From: Roseovarius sp. THAF9
GTDB taxonomy: Bacteria; Pseudomonadota; Alphaproteobacteria; Rhodobacterales; Rhodobacteraceae
Direction of reading: 5' to 3'
Assembly (NCBI RefSeq): GCF_009363715.1
Contig: NZ_CP045404.1
Location: 3,254,001-3,318,000 of the forward strand
DNA length: 64,000 bases
Part shown: positions 7,883 to 17,861 of the stretch, piece after piece
Position numbering within the stretch: position 1 is the stretch's first letter
How the letters are laid out: each line of letters starts with the position of its first letter
Notes under the pieces: generated by a model
What the model was told of the DNA's origin: nothing
Database searches by the model: none
The model's input: only the letters and a program-made list of their open reading frames with translations
Position numbers and translations under genes: made by a program

Positions 7883-9403
7883 TCAGGCCTGGCCTTCCGC
7901 CGCCTTCTTGCGCTTGCGCATGATGCGTTGCACCACCGGGAACAAGACCAGCGCCAGTGCAAGGCAGATGCAGACCAGCGAGATCGGGCGGGTGATGAAC
8001 GTGGTCGCGTCACCCTGAGCGGAGATCAGCGACTGGCGAAGCGACCGTTCGGCCAAGGGCCCCAGAACGATGGCCAGCACCGCCGGCGCCACCGGATAGT
8101 TCAGCTTGCGCATCAGGTAGCCCACCACGCCGATGATCAGCATGATCCAGGTGTCGAACATCCGGTCGGTCGTGGCGAAGACGCCCAGCACGCAGAGCGT
8201 GAAGATGATCGGCGTCAGCAGGGTGAACGGCATGGCCAGCACCCGGATGAAGACCGGGATCAGCGCGATGTTCAGGATCACCGTCACCGCGTTGGCCACG
8301 TACATCGAGCCGATCAGGCCCCAGACGAAGTCCGGACTTTCGGTGAACAGCAGCGGCCCGGGGCGCAGACCCCAGATGATCATGCCGCCCAGCAGGATCG
8401 CCGTGGTGGGCGAGCCCGGAATGCCCAGCGTGATCATCGGCAGCATCGAGCCTGTCGAGGCCGCGTTGTTGGCCGATTCAGGCGCGGCCACACCGGCCAC
8501 GTTGCCCTTGCCGAAGCTGTCGGGATCCTTCGAGAACGTCTTGCTGAGGCCATAGGACATCAGCGCCGCCGGGGTTGCCCCCGCCGCGGGCAGCGTGCCC
8601 ACGAAGAAGCCGAGGAAAGAGCCGACCCATGTCGAGTTGATGTATTCCCGAATCTGCTTGAAGTTGTTCTTCATCCGCGACATCGAGATCTTGACGTTGT
8701 GCATCTGGACCTTGCCGCTGGTGGATTCCAGCGTCCAGAGCATCTCGCCCACACCGTAGATGCCGATCGCCAGCACCAGGAAGCCGATGCCACGCTGGAA
8801 CTCGACCATGTCGAAGAAGATCAGGCGCGGGCTGCCCGAGATGATGTCGAACCCGACCGCGGCCAGAACAAGGCCCAGAAGGATCGAGAAGATCGTCTTT
8901 GGTATGTCGTCCCCGCCCAGACCGATGAAGGTGGCGAAAGCCAACAGCATCAGCGCGAACTCCTCCTGTGGTCCGAACTTCAGCGCGAAGGCGGCCAGTG
9001 GCGGCGCGAAGAGCGTGAAGAGGATGATCGAGACCGTGCCGCCGATGAACGACGCGATGGCCGCGGCCATCAGGGCCTGGTCGGCCCTGCCGCTCTGGGC
9101 CATTGGCCTGCCGTCGAACACTGTCGCCACGGCCGTCGAGGCCCCGGGAATACCCAAGGTGATCGAACTGATCGCGCCCCCGTACATGGCGCCGTAGTAA
9201 AGTGCGGCAAGGAAGATGATCGCCGTCGTCGGCGGCACCAAGAAGGTGATGGGCAGCAGGATCGCCACCCCGTTGACCGAGCCGAGGCCCGGCATGCAGC
9301 CCACGAACAGCCCCGCAAGGCAGCCCGCGAAAATCATCATCAGGTTCAGGGGCTGAAACGCCTCAAGAAGGCCTGCTGTCAATGATACAAGTATCGTTTC
9401 CAT
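7883..9403 (-). CDS. tctA: Tripartite tricarboxylate transporter, large membrane subunit TctA
   Basis: 506-residue polytopic inner-membrane protein of the TctA (DUF112) family, with about 11-12 hydrophobic segments. The glycine-rich GLFVGCMPGLGSVNG motif near residue 30 and its internal repeat LGFFVGTLPAAGATPAAL are typical. It is the last gene of the minus-strand operon that starts with gntR/oxc, 15 nt after tctB. TTT systems are secondary transporters that rely on a periplasmic binding protein. Placement behind oxalyl-CoA genes makes oxalate or a related small dicarboxylate the likely substrate, although the family is best known for citrate, tartrate and aromatic acids. Confidence 0.92.
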   Translation of the reverse strand: METILVSLTAGLLEAFQPLNLMMIFAGCLAGLFVGCMPGLGSVNGVAILLPITFLVPPTTAIIFLAALYYGAMYGGAISSITLGIPGASTAVATVFDGRPMAQSGRADQALMAAAIASFIGGTVSIILFTLFAPPLAAFALKFGPQEEFALMLLAFATFIGLGGDDIPKTIFSILLGLVLAAVGFDIISGSPRLIFFDMVEFQRGIGFLVLAIGIYGVGEMLWTLESTSGKVQMHNVKISMSRMKNNFKQIREYINSTWVGSFLGFFVGTLPAAGATPAALMSYGLSKTFSKDPDSFGKGNVAGVAAPESANNAASTGSMLPMITLGIPGSPTTAILLGGMIIWGLRPGPLLFTESPDFVWGLIGSMYVANAVTVILNIALIPVFIRVLAMPFTLLTPIIFTLCVLGVFATTDRMFDTWIMLIIGVVGYLMRKLNYPVAPAVLAIVLGPLAERSLRQSLISAQGDATTFITRPISLVCICLALALVLFPVVQRIMRKRKKAAEGQA

Positions 9404-9418
9404 TTTTCGTCAGACCTC

Positions 9419-9946
9419 TCAGTAGAACCATTCGTAGCGGAAGTTGTCGACCCAGAGGAATGCGTCCTCGAAGATCGGCAGACCCTTCGGCAGGTACTTC
9501 GTCAGCGCCACCTCGAAGAGCAGGTAGACGAAGATCGGCGTGCCGATTGCGAATGCCAGGGTCATCGGCCAGGAATGCCGCCCCATGAAGCGCACGAAGA
9601 AGAGCATGAAGACGACCAGCGCGACATATGTGCCGACGAACGTCATCATGATCAGCAGTGCCAGGATCGACCCCGCCGAGATCGACACGAGGAAAATCGT
9701 GTCTCTCGAAATGTAGGGATCGGTGTTGCGCGACTCGGGCGTCTTTTTCTGCGCCCACCGCACGAGTGTGGCGACGGAAGCCAAGGCCATCCCCGCCGAC
9801 AACCAGAACGGCCACATGCCTGCACCGGGACCTCTGCCCCTGACCCAGCCGATACTGAGGTCGTCTGTGTATACGTTTAGCATCAGGCCGAGCGACACTA
9901 TCAGTGTCGTGATGGCCATCAGAAGTTCCGCTGTCCGGACCGTCAT
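9419..9946 (-). CDS. tctB: Tripartite tricarboxylate transporter, small membrane subunit TctB
   Basis: 175-residue membrane protein with about four transmembrane helices (near 8-25, 42-60, 82-104 and 120-145), matching TctB in size and layout. It is poorly conserved across the family, so the call leans on position between tctC and tctA. A short tract rich in charged residues (RWAQKKTPESRNTDPY) between helices 2 and 3 is the expected loop. It lies 138 nt downstream of tctC. Confidence 0.88.
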   Translation of the reverse strand: MTVRTAELLMAITTLIVSLGLMLNVYTDDLSIGWVRGRGPGAGMWPFWLSAGMALASVATLVRWAQKKTPESRNTDPYISRDTIFLVSISAGSILALLIMMTFVGTYVALVVFMLFFVRFMGRHSWPMTLAFAIGTPIFVYLLFEVALTKYLPKGLPIFEDAFLWVDNFRYEWFY

Positions 9947-10084
9947 TCTCTTTGGCTCCGTATAAATCGTTTGCGATCTTTCGAGGGGGCGTGTCCCTGC
10001 CGGACGAATCTGCCCGCGCCCGGATCGTCAGGCATCCAGGTGCAGGGCCCGGTACATCCGGACCCCGCCGTTTTCAGGACTGTC

Positions 10085-11068
10085 TTACTCGCCGGTAATC
10101 GACGCGGCGCCGACCTTTTCGATCAGCTTCTCATGCGCGACCTTCTGGTTAGCGTGGAACGCGGCGAGGTCTTCGCCCTTCATCATCGTTTCGCAAGTCA
10201 AACCGTCGGACTTGCAGAACGCCTGCCATTCCTCGCTGTCGAACAGCTCCTGGAAAAGGTTGGTGTACCATTCGACCGCTTCCGGATCCATGTCCGGCGG
10301 GCCATTCACGGAGCGCTGCATGTAGTACTCGATCTCCACGCCCAGTTCCTTGGCTGTCGGCACGTCCGGGAAGGCCGGCATGCGTTCGGCGGTGAACTGC
10401 ACCAGCGGCTTGGTGTTGCCCGCGCGGAAGAACTCCATCTGCTCGGCGGGGTTGTTCACCGTGCTGTCGATCTGGTTGCCCACCAGGTTCTTGGCCACCG
10501 TGCCGCCACCCGGGAACGGGATGTAGGTCACATCATAGCCGAACTCGGCTTCCATCATCGCGGTCAGAACGCTGTCTTCCTGCCCCGATCCGGTGCCGCC
10601 GACCTTCCAGTCCTTGCCCGCCTCGGACACCGTCGCGTTGAAGCTGTCGAGATCGGTGATGTCCTCGCGGTCGGTGTTGACCCACAGCAGGAACGTGTCC
10701 ATCGCCATCAGGCCGATCGGCGTGAACTCGGTCACGTCGACGCCCAGGTCCTCCTGGATGATCGGCGTGGTGTAGAAGCTGTTCAGCGTCATCATGACCG
10801 TGTGGTTGTCGCCGGCCTTGTCCTGCAGGTAACGCAGTGCCTCGGCGCCCGAGCCGCCCGGCTTGTTGATCGGAATGAACGGCCGCGGGCTCAGGTCCTT
10901 TTTCTGGATCAGGCCCTGCAGCAGGCGCGCGATCTGGTCAGCGCCACCGCCAGTGCCGGCCATGATGATGAACTCGACCGGTTTGCGCGGCTGCCATTCC
11001 GCCAGCGCCGCCGGCGCCGTCAACGCCAGCGCCGATGCGCTCGCAACGAGTAGTTTAAACGTTTTCAT
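10085..11068 (-). CDS. tctC: Periplasmic solute-binding protein TctC (Bug family)
   Basis: 327 residues starting MKTFKLLVASASALALTAPA at 11068, behind GGGAGGA; the upstream in-frame ATG at 11092 lacks a ribosome site. A Sec signal peptide (cleavage after about ALA, residue 23) precedes a Bug-type two-lobed domain. Family features include VEFIIMAGTGGGADQIARLLQ near the mature N-terminus and the GGTGSGQEDS segment mid-protein. Bug proteins bind carboxylates through two ordered waters; the ligand cannot be read from sequence, but operon context argues for oxalate. It would capture the ligand in the periplasm for TctAB. Confidence 0.9.
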   Translation of the reverse strand: MKTFKLLVASASALALTAPAALAEWQPRKPVEFIIMAGTGGGADQIARLLQGLIQKKDLSPRPFIPINKPGGSGAEALRYLQDKAGDNHTVMMTLNSFYTTPIIQEDLGVDVTEFTPIGLMAMDTFLLWVNTDREDITDLDSFNATVSEAGKDWKVGGTGSGQEDSVLTAMMEAEFGYDVTYIPFPGGGTVAKNLVGNQIDSTVNNPAEQMEFFRAGNTKPLVQFTAERMPAFPDVPTAKELGVEIEYYMQRSVNGPPDMDPEAVEWYTNLFQELFDSEEWQAFCKSDGLTCETMMKGEDLAAFHANQKVAHEKLIEKVGAASITGE

Positions 11069-11188
11069 GGTTATCCTCCCTATGGTCTCCATGTGTGTCA
11101 GGGCTGGTGTGCGCTCTTTCTTGATATGCTTGGCGCCCGCCCCATTCTTGGTACTGCGGTCAGTCTTCGCCTGTCCTCCCTTCTCTCC

Positions 11189-12061
11189 TCAATGAACCAT
11201 GACGACCGGAAAATCCGCCTCGGCGACAACAACTTGCGAGTTGCCACCGAACAGGGATTCCCGTTCGTAACTGTCGTGATAGGCGCCGATGATCAGCATT
11301 CCGGCGCCCGCCGCGCGGGTTTCCGACAGAAGCTGCCGGCCCACGTTGCGTCCCTCCGCCTTGAACAGCCGGATCTCGGACGCGACGCCGCGCAGTTCGA
11401 GATAGCGCTGCAGCTGATCCGCCCCGGGATGTTCGTCCTTGGGACTGTCGCCGGTGTGCAGGATCGTCACCTTCTTGGCACTGGAAATCAGCGGCATCGC
11501 CATGGCCACGGCCCGCGTCGCCTCGAGCGACCCGTTCCAGCCGATGGCCACGTGATCCGCGAAACCCGCGTCCGACACGTCGTTATCGGGGCACATCATC
11601 ACCGGGCGGCCCGAGGAAAACAGCGCCGATTTCAGCGTGTTGACACCGAGGTTCATCTTCTGGTCCGGCTTGGCCACGCAGACGATGTCGCACAGGCGAC
11701 CGTATCTTTGCACCGCGTCGACCTGTTTGCCCTCGTATTCGATGAACCGCGTCGTCGGCTTGTCCATCTCGTGATCGGCAATCTCGAGCCCGAGTTTCTT
11801 GGCTTGCTTCTCGAACTCACCGTAGAGCTGGTCGCGGGTCACGTCGGCATTGGCATGCGCCGCATCCTCGATCTGGCGGCGCAGCATGGTCGGGATCACG
11901 ACGCCGTACGGCATCATGTCCTCGGTTTTCGGATGACAATGCACCACGCGGACCCGGGCGCCGAAGCGCCGCGCCAGGGCGGCGGCGTGGGCAAACACGT
12001 TGTCGCCTTTGCCGTCGCCCCGCACCGGAAGCATGATGCTGTGAATGGAGTCGTAAGCCAT
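11189..12061 (-). CDS. Universal stress protein, tandem-domain UspA type
   Basis: 290-residue protein with two Usp domains (about 1-145 and 150-290). The C-terminal one ends with the nucleotide-binding type signature IIGAYHDSYERESLFGGNSQ. The N-terminal domain begins IHSIMLPVRGDGKGDNVF. It starts 3 nt after the fhs stop, so it is part of the oxalate operon, between the C1 genes and the transporter. Usp genes often accompany TRAP and TTT transporters, where they may modulate transport in response to ATP or AMP. The family is certain; its role here is unknown. Confidence 0.86.
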   Translation of the reverse strand: MAYDSIHSIMLPVRGDGKGDNVFAHAAALARRFGARVRVVHCHPKTEDMMPYGVVIPTMLRRQIEDAAHANADVTRDQLYGEFEKQAKKLGLEIADHEMDKPTTRFIEYEGKQVDAVQRYGRLCDIVCVAKPDQKMNLGVNTLKSALFSSGRPVMMCPDNDVSDAGFADHVAIGWNGSLEATRAVAMAMPLISSAKKVTILHTGDSPKDEHPGADQLQRYLELRGVASEIRLFKAEGRNVGRQLLSETRAAGAGMLIIGAYHDSYERESLFGGNSQVVVAEADFPVVMVH

Positions 12062-12064
12062 GGC

Positions 12065-13741
12065 TTAGAACAATCCTTCGATTTCGCCTTGGTCGTTCAG
12101 GCGGATGGATTCGGACGCGGGTCTGCTGGGCAGGCCCGGCATGGTCATGATCTCGCCGCAGACGACGACGACAAAGCCAGCACCCGCCGACAGGCGCACT
12201 TCGCGCACCGGGACCGAGTGGCCCGTGGGCGCGCCGCGCTGCGTGGGATCGGTCGAGAAGCTGTATTGCGTTTTCGCCATGCACACCGGCAGGTTGCCAT
12301 AGCCCTGCTCTTCCCAGCTCTTCAGCTGGTCGCGCACCTTCTTGTCCGCGATCACCTCGTCGGCGCGGTAGATCTTCTTGGCGATCGTCTCGACCTTCTC
12401 GAACAGGCCCATCTCGTCGGGGTAGATCGGCTTGAAGTCCGCCTCGCCCTTCTCGATCGTCTCGACCACTTTCGTCGCCAGGTCCGCCGAGCCTTCCGAG
12501 CCCAGCTCCCAGTGGCGCGACAGCACCGCCTCGGCGCCGTTCTCGGCCACGAAGTCCTTCACCGCCTGCACCTCGGCATCGGTGTCGGTCACGAAGTGGT
12601 TGATCGCCACCACCACCGGTACACCGAAAGACTTAACATTCTCGATATGCCGGCCCAGGTTCGGGCAGCCCGCCTTCACCGCGTCCACGTTCTCGGCCCC
12701 AAGATCCGCCTTGGCCACGCCGCCGTTCATCTTCATCGCCCGCACCGTGGCGACCAGAACCACCGCCGACGGCGCGATCCCGGCCTTGCGGCACTTGATG
12801 TTCATGAACTTCTCGGCGCCCAGGTCCGCGCCGAAGCCGGCTTCCGTCACCACGTAATCGGCGAGTTTCAGCGCCGTCTTCGTGGCGATCACCGAGTTGC
12901 AGCCATGCGCGATGTTGGCGAACGGGCCGCCATGCACGAAGGCCGGGTTGTTTTCCAGTGTCTGCACCAGGTTGGGCTGCATCGCGTCCTTCAGAAGAAC
13001 GGTCATCGCGCCCTCGGCCTTGATGTCGCGGCAATAGACCGGGCTGCGGTCGCGACGATAGGCCACGATCATCGCGCCCAGCCGCTCCTCGAGGTCCTTG
13101 AGGTCCTTGGCCAGGCACAGGATCGCCATGACCTCCGAGGCCACGGTGATGTCGAAGCCATCCTCGCGGGCAAAGCCGTTGGCCACGCCGCCCAAGCTGG
13201 ACGTGATCTGACGCAGCGAGCGGTCGTTCATGTCCACGACCCGGCGCCAGACGATCCGGCGGGTGTCGATCTCGGCGTCGTTGCCCCAGTAGACGTGGTT
13301 GTCGATCATCGCGCTCAAGAGCGCGTGGGCCGAGGTGATCGCGTGGAAGTCGCCGGTGAAGTGCAGGTTCATGTCCTCCATCGGCACCACCTGCGCATAG
13401 CCGCCGCCCGCGGCGCCGCCCTTCATCCCGAAGTTCGGGCCCAGGGACGCTTCGCGGATGCAGATCATCGCCTTCTTGCCGATGTGGTTGAGACCGTCGC
13501 CCAGCCCTACGGTCGTGGTGGTCTTGCCCTCGCCCGCCGGCGTCGGGTTGATCGCGGTCACCAGGATCAGCTTGCCGTCCTCGTTGCCCTGGACCGAGTT
13601 GATATATTCCTGGCTCACCTTCGCCTTGTCATGCCCGTAAGGCAGCAGATGTTCGCCCGGAATCCCAAGCTTGTCGCCAATCTCCTGGATCGGCTTCTTC
13701 GACGCCGCACGCGCAATCTCGATGTCTGATTTGTGGCTCAT
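12065..13741 (-). CDS. fhs: Formate-tetrahydrofolate ligase
   Basis: 558-residue cytoplasmic enzyme catalysing ATP + formate + THF to 10-formyl-THF. The diagnostic P-loop [17 protein letters not shown] lies near residues 66-82, length matches the family (about 555-560), and similarity is continuous from [18 protein letters not shown] to the C-terminus. It follows the formyltransferase-fold gene by 21 nt and precedes usp by 3 nt. In this operon it would capture formate released from formyl-CoA into the folate pool, for biosynthesis or for oxidation to CO2 with NADPH gain. Confidence 0.95.
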   Translation of the reverse strand: MSHKSDIEIARAASKKPIQEIGDKLGIPGEHLLPYGHDKAKVSQEYINSVQGNEDGKLILVTAINPTPAGEGKTTTTVGLGDGLNHIGKKAMICIREASLGPNFGMKGGAAGGGYAQVVPMEDMNLHFTGDFHAITSAHALLSAMIDNHVYWGNDAEIDTRRIVWRRVVDMNDRSLRQITSSLGGVANGFAREDGFDITVASEVMAILCLAKDLKDLEERLGAMIVAYRRDRSPVYCRDIKAEGAMTVLLKDAMQPNLVQTLENNPAFVHGGPFANIAHGCNSVIATKTALKLADYVVTEAGFGADLGAEKFMNIKCRKAGIAPSAVVLVATVRAMKMNGGVAKADLGAENVDAVKAGCPNLGRHIENVKSFGVPVVVAINHFVTDTDAEVQAVKDFVAENGAEAVLSRHWELGSEGSADLATKVVETIEKGEADFKPIYPDEMGLFEKVETIAKKIYRADEVIADKKVRDQLKSWEEQGYGNLPVCMAKTQYSFSTDPTQRGAPTGHSVPVREVRLSAGAGFVVVVCGEIMTMPGLPSRPASESIRLNDQGEIEGLF

Positions 13742-13762
13742 GATGTGTTCCTTTGTCGCGTT

Positions 13763-14680
13763 TCAGCTTGGAAATTCTTCGCCGACCTCAAGGCCGACTT
13801 CGGATGCCCACTGGGCGGCGGGTGTCTTGTCCCCGCCCTCGGGGCGTACTCGTTTCACCAGGATACGTCCGCCGACGCACTGCACCTCGATGCCGTCGTC
13901 GGTGATGGCGCGGACCCGGCCCGATATGCCATCGCCGGAAGCGCGGGCACTGTCGAAAATTCCCAGCTTGGCACCCTTGTAGGTCGTCCATGCGCCGGGG
14001 GCGGGGTTGGTCCCGCGAATGAGATCATAGACCTGTCCCACCGGGCGGTGCCAACAGATTTCCGAGTGCCGCGCGGTGCAGCGGCGCTCGTAGGTGGCCT
14101 CTGCCTCGTCCGGCACGATATGCGGCGGATTGCCCGCGCGGAATAGGTCGCAGACCTCCAGCACGCTGTCCACCGCCGCCGGGTAGATCTTCTTGAAATA
14201 GAGGTCGATCACCGTGTCGTCGGGGCCGATCTCGCATTCCCATTGCATCAGGCTGTCGCCTTCGTCCAACCCGTCCGAAGGGTAGAACCAACTGAAGCCC
14301 GACTTGTCCGAGCCCATGATGATCGGCCAGTTGACCGCGCTCGGGCCGCGATGCAGCGGCAGGAGCGACGGGTGAAAGCAGATCGAGCCGTGCGTGGGCG
14401 TGTCCCGCGCCGCTTCGGGCACGAAGACGTTGACGAAGGCCATGACCATCAGGTCGGCGTTGTAGCCTGCCAGCGTTTCCAGTGCCTCGGCATCGTCGAA
14501 ATTCGCCGGCTGGTGTACGGGCAGGCCCTTCTCCAGCGCGAACTCCTTGATGGGGTCCACCGGCTTGCCGTCCCGGTCAGGCTCGCAATACACGGCCACG
14601 ACCTCGTCGGTTCCGGCTTCGATGATCTTGGCCAGCGCGTCCTTGCCGAAGGCTTGCTGCCCCATGACGATCAATCGCAT
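13763..14680 (-). CDS. Formyltransferase-fold protein resembling the hydrolase half of 10-formyl-THF dehydrogenase
   Basis: 305 residues: a GART/FMT-type formyl-folate catalytic domain (about 1-200) plus an FMT-type C-terminal domain (about 205-300). The active-site stretch FHPSLLPLHRGPSAVNW and the later GLDEGDSLMQ supply the expected His and Asp. The sequence between them (GFSWFYPSDGLD) and PGAWTTYKG in the C-domain match the N-terminal hydrolase half of ALDH1L-type proteins better than methionyl-tRNA formyltransferase or PurN. It could hydrolyse 10-formyl-THF to THF + formate, or transfer formyl between folate and another acceptor. Lying between fhs and frc in an oxalate operon, it should act on C1 units from formyl-CoA. 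The exact reaction is unproven. Confidence 0.75.
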   Translation of the reverse strand: MRLIVMGQQAFGKDALAKIIEAGTDEVVAVYCEPDRDGKPVDPIKEFALEKGLPVHQPANFDDAEALETLAGYNADLMVMAFVNVFVPEAARDTPTHGSICFHPSLLPLHRGPSAVNWPIIMGSDKSGFSWFYPSDGLDEGDSLMQWECEIGPDDTVIDLYFKKIYPAAVDSVLEVCDLFRAGNPPHIVPDEAEATYERRCTARHSEICWHRPVGQVYDLIRGTNPAPGAWTTYKGAKLGIFDSARASGDGISGRVRAITDDGIEVQCVGGRILVKRVRPEGGDKTPAAQWASEVGLEVGEEFPS

Positions 14681-14743
14681 TTTCTTCCTCCCTTGGGTCC
14701 GGCAGGCGCGGATTTGCGCCGCACGCCACCGGTCTTTCCTTTT

Positions 14744-16018
14744 CTATTCCGCCGCGGTTTTCTGGGCATCACCCACGGCACCGCTATCCAGCACCGCCTG
14801 CAGCTCGTCGCCGTCATAGCCCAGCACATCGCGCAGGATCTCCACCGTGTGCTCTCCCAGAAGCGGCGAGCGGGTCACGTCCACCGGGCTGTCGCTCAGC
14901 TTGATCGGGCAGCCCACCGACGCATATTTGCCGCGCTTGGGATGATCCACGTCCACGATCGTGCCCGTCGCCCGCAGGCCATCGTCCTCGATCAACTCCT
15001 TGGTCGACAGGATCGGGCCCACCGGGATGTTCAGCGGGTTGCAGATGTCCATCACCTCGAACTTCGTCTTGGTCATGGTCCACTCCTCGATCGCGCCGAA
15101 GATCTCGTTCAGCTTGTCCAGACGCTCGGGCGGCGTGGCATAGCCCTCGGCCGTCTTCCACTCCGGCTTGCCGATCACGTCGCAGATCTGCTCCCACACC
15201 GCGGCCTGGGTGATGAAGTAGGTGTACGCGTTGGGGTCCTCCTCCCAGCCTTTGCACTTCAGGATCCGCCCCGGCTGGCCACCGCCAGAGTCGTTGCCCG
15301 CGCGCGGCGTCGCCTCGCCGAACTCGATGCCCTCGCCATACTGGCTGTATTCCTTCAGGGGCCCCGCCTCCAGCCGCTGCTGGTCGCGCAGCTTGACGCG
15401 GCAGAGGTTCAGCACCCCGTCCTGCATCGGCGCCAGTACCTTCTGGCCACGGCCCGTGCGCTCGCGCTGGAAGAGCGCCGTCATGATGCCGAGCGCGAGA
15501 TGCAGGCCCGTGCCCGAGTCGCCGATCTGCGCGCCGGTCACCAGCGGTGGACCATCGCGGAAACCCGTGGTCGAGGCCGAGCCGCCCGCGCATTGCGCCA
15601 CGTTCTCGTAGACCTTGCAATTCTCGTAATTGCCGGGGCCGAACCCCTTGACCGAGGCCATGATGATCTTTGGATTGATCTCCTGGATCCGCTCCCAACT
15701 GAAGCCCATGCGATCCAGCGCGCCGGGCGCGAAGTTCTCGACCAGCACGTCACATTCCTCGATCAACCGGGTCAGCACCTGCTTGCCGGTCTCGTTCTTC
15801 GAGTTCAGCTCGATCGAACGCTTGTTGTGGTTGAGCATGGTGAAATACAGGCTGTCCGCGCCCGGCACATCCACCAGCTGCTGGCGCGTGGCATCGCCCA
15901 CGCCCGGCCGCTCCACCTTCAGAACATCCGCCCCGAACCACGCCAGAAGCTGCGTGCAGGTCGGTCCAGACTGAACATGCGTGAAGTCCAGAATCTTGAT
16001 GCCGTCCAATGCTTTCAT
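14744..16018 (-). CDS. frc: Formyl-CoA:oxalate CoA-transferase
   Basis: 424-residue class III CoA-transferase that moves CoA from formyl-CoA to oxalate, giving oxalyl-CoA + formate. I start at ATG 16018 ([12 protein letters not shown]) behind GGGAGA rather than the upstream in-frame ATG. The catalytic aspartate is in TGAQIGDSG (D167, equivalent to D169 of the Oxalobacter enzyme), and the mobile glycine loop SGGGQPG is intact. Length matches the family (about 428). It lies 14 nt downstream of oxc, the textbook partner. Known Frc enzymes also accept succinyl-CoA as donor, which is relevant to the sucCD-like genes across the divergent promoter. Confidence 0.95.
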   Translation of the reverse strand: MKALDGIKILDFTHVQSGPTCTQLLAWFGADVLKVERPGVGDATRQQLVDVPGADSLYFTMLNHNKRSIELNSKNETGKQVLTRLIEECDVLVENFAPGALDRMGFSWERIQEINPKIIMASVKGFGPGNYENCKVYENVAQCAGGSASTTGFRDGPPLVTGAQIGDSGTGLHLALGIMTALFQRERTGRGQKVLAPMQDGVLNLCRVKLRDQQRLEAGPLKEYSQYGEGIEFGEATPRAGNDSGGGQPGRILKCKGWEEDPNAYTYFITQAAVWEQICDVIGKPEWKTAEGYATPPERLDKLNEIFGAIEEWTMTKTKFEVMDICNPLNIPVGPILSTKELIEDDGLRATGTIVDVDHPKRGKYASVGCPIKLSDSPVDVTRSPLLGEHTVEILRDVLGYDGDELQAVLDSGAVGDAQKTAAE

Positions 16019-16032
16019 TGTCTCTCTCCCGC

Positions 16033-17805
16033 TCAAATCTTCTTGGCCTGGGGATAGCGCGCCTGCGCCACCACCGAGGAGGGGTTGAGGTTGCCGATAT
16101 TGCCGCTTTCCTTGCCCGCTGCGGGGTCGATGGCGGCGTTGATCAGCGTCGGCGTGCCGGAGGCCAGCGCCTCTTCGATGCCCTGGCGCAGTTCGTCGGG
16201 GTTCTTGGCCCAGACGCCCACACCGCCGAAGGCTTCCATCATCATGTCATAGCGCGAGTCCTCGACGAAGACCGTGGTGGCCGGGTCATCCCCGTCGCCC
16301 CAGTTCTCGCCATCCCCGCGATAGATGCCGTTGTTGTTGAAGATCACGATGCAGACCGGCAGGTTGTAGCGGCAGATCGTTTCGATCTCCATGCCGCAGA
16401 ACCCGAAGGCACTGTCGCCCTCGACCGCCAGAACCGGTTTGCCGGTTTCCACGGCGGCGGCCACGGCGGCGCCCATGCCGATGCCCATGACACCCCAGGT
16501 GCCCACGTCGATCCGGTGACGCGGCTTGTGGATGTTCACGATCGAGCGGCACATATCAAGCGTGTTCGCCCCTTCGTTCACGAGGATGGTCTCGGGCCGC
16601 TTGTTGACGGCCTCCTTGATTACGCCGAGCGCGGCGAAATAGTCCATCGGGTCGTTGTTGTTCTGCAGCTTGGTGGCCATCTTCTCCATGTTGGCGGTGG
16701 CCTTGGTATTCACCTGGTCCAGCCACTCTTTCGGCGCCTTGATGCCTTCGTTTTCCATGGCGTCGATCAGGGCCTGCGCGCAGGAGCCGACGTCACCCAC
16801 CAGCGGCGCCGCGATTTCGACGTTGCTGTCCATCTCCTCGGGGTCGATGTCGATCTGGATGAATTTCTTCGATCCCGGCTCACCCCATTGCCCGCCTTTG
16901 CCGTGGCTGAGCAGCCAGTTGATCCGCGCGCCCATCATGATGACTGCGTCGGATTCCTTCAGCACCAGCGACCGCGCCGCAGCGGCGCATTGCGGATGGG
17001 TGTCGGGCAGGATGCCCTTGGCCATCGACATGGGCAGGAACGGCAGGCCGGACTTCTCGACCAGCTCCTTGATCACGTCGTCGGACTGGTCATATGCCGC
17101 GCCCTTGCCGATGACGATCAGCGGGCGTTTGGCCTCTTTCAAAACATTGATCGCGCGGTCGATGGATTCCTTTGACGGGGTCTGGCGCGGTGCGGGGTCG
17201 ATGACCTTCACGAGGCTTTTCTTGCCCTCTTCGGCGTCCATGATCTGGCCCAGCATCGCGCCGGGAATATCCAGGTAGACGCCCCCGGGGCGACCCGAAA
17301 CGGCGCTGCGGATGGCGCGCGCCACGGCGATGCCGATATCCTGTGCATAGGTCAGACGGTAAGCGGCCTTGCAGAACGGACGCGCCATGGCCAGCTGGTC
17401 CATTTCCTCGTAGTCGCCTTGGGCGAGGTCGACGATCTCGCGCTCGGAACTGCCCGAGATCAGGATCATCGGCCAGCAGTTCGTCGTGGCGTTGGCCAGC
17501 GCGGTCACACCATTCAGGAAGCCCGGCGCCGACACGGTCATGCAAACGCCCGGCGTCTTGGTCAGAAACCCGGCGACAGAGGCGGCATAGCCCGCGTGCT
17601 GTTCATGCCGAAAAGAGATCACCCGCATGTTCTGCGCTTGCGCATAGCGGCCCAGGTCAGTGATCGGGATACCCGGGACGTTATAGATCGTCTCGATCCC
17701 GTTCAGCTTCAGCGCGTCGATCAGAAGATGAAACCCGTCGGTCAGCGTTTCCGGCGCCGTCTCGGCCCGTGCGACGAGGTCATCGGTCATCTGGGTCACA
17801 CCCAT
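16033..17805 (-). CDS. oxc: Oxalyl-CoA decarboxylase (ThDP-dependent)
   Basis: 590-residue ThDP enzyme converting oxalyl-CoA to formyl-CoA + CO2. It shows all three ThDP-fold domains. The family N-terminal stretch [13 protein letters not shown] and the catalytic glutamate in [12 protein letters not shown] distinguish it from acetolactate synthase, and the Mg-ThDP motif runs from EGDSAFGF to FNNNG. It starts at ATG 17805 after GGGAGGAAG. Located 56 nt after gntR and 14 nt before frc, it should be the first enzymatic gene of the oxalate operon. With Frc it forms the catabolic cycle that turns oxalate into CO2 and formate. Confidence 0.95.
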   Translation of the reverse strand: MGVTQMTDDLVARAETAPETLTDGFHLLIDALKLNGIETIYNVPGIPITDLGRYAQAQNMRVISFRHEQHAGYAASVAGFLTKTPGVCMTVSAPGFLNGVTALANATTNCWPMILISGSSEREIVDLAQGDYEEMDQLAMARPFCKAAYRLTYAQDIGIAVARAIRSAVSGRPGGVYLDIPGAMLGQIMDAEEGKKSLVKVIDPAPRQTPSKESIDRAINVLKEAKRPLIVIGKGAAYDQSDDVIKELVEKSGLPFLPMSMAKGILPDTHPQCAAAARSLVLKESDAVIMMGARINWLLSHGKGGQWGEPGSKKFIQIDIDPEEMDSNVEIAAPLVGDVGSCAQALIDAMENEGIKAPKEWLDQVNTKATANMEKMATKLQNNNDPMDYFAALGVIKEAVNKRPETILVNEGANTLDMCRSIVNIHKPRHRIDVGTWGVMGIGMGAAVAAAVETGKPVLAVEGDSAFGFCGMEIETICRYNLPVCIVIFNNNGIYRGDGENWGDGDDPATTVFVEDSRYDMMMEAFGGVGVWAKNPDELRQGIEEALASGTPTLINAAIDPAAGKESGNIGNLNPSSVVAQARYPQAKKI

Positions 17806-17861
17806 GGTCTTCCTCCCTGTTCGGGGCCCCGTTCGGCCCCTTTTCTAGTACTCATTCCCTG

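Noticed and set aside
7928..9385. Long plus-strand open frame antisense to tctA
   Set aside because: Extremely rich in Arg, His, Asp and Gln with no recognisable domain; tctA on the other strand is unmistakable.
11093..13729. Very long plus-strand open frame (878 codons)
   Set aside because: Antisense to fhs and usp. His/Arg/Asp-rich composition with no domain is typical of the shadow frame of GC-rich coding DNA.
14243..16057. 604-codon plus-strand open frame over frc and the formyl-folate gene
   Set aside because: Mirror frame of two well-supported genes; no homology signal or ribosome site.
17821..17850. GGGGCC/GGCCCC hairpin between gntR and oxc, considered as a terminator
   Set aside because: The T-rich side lies on the plus strand, where nothing needs terminating. 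On the minus strand no T-tract follows, so oxc is probably still cotranscribed with gntR.
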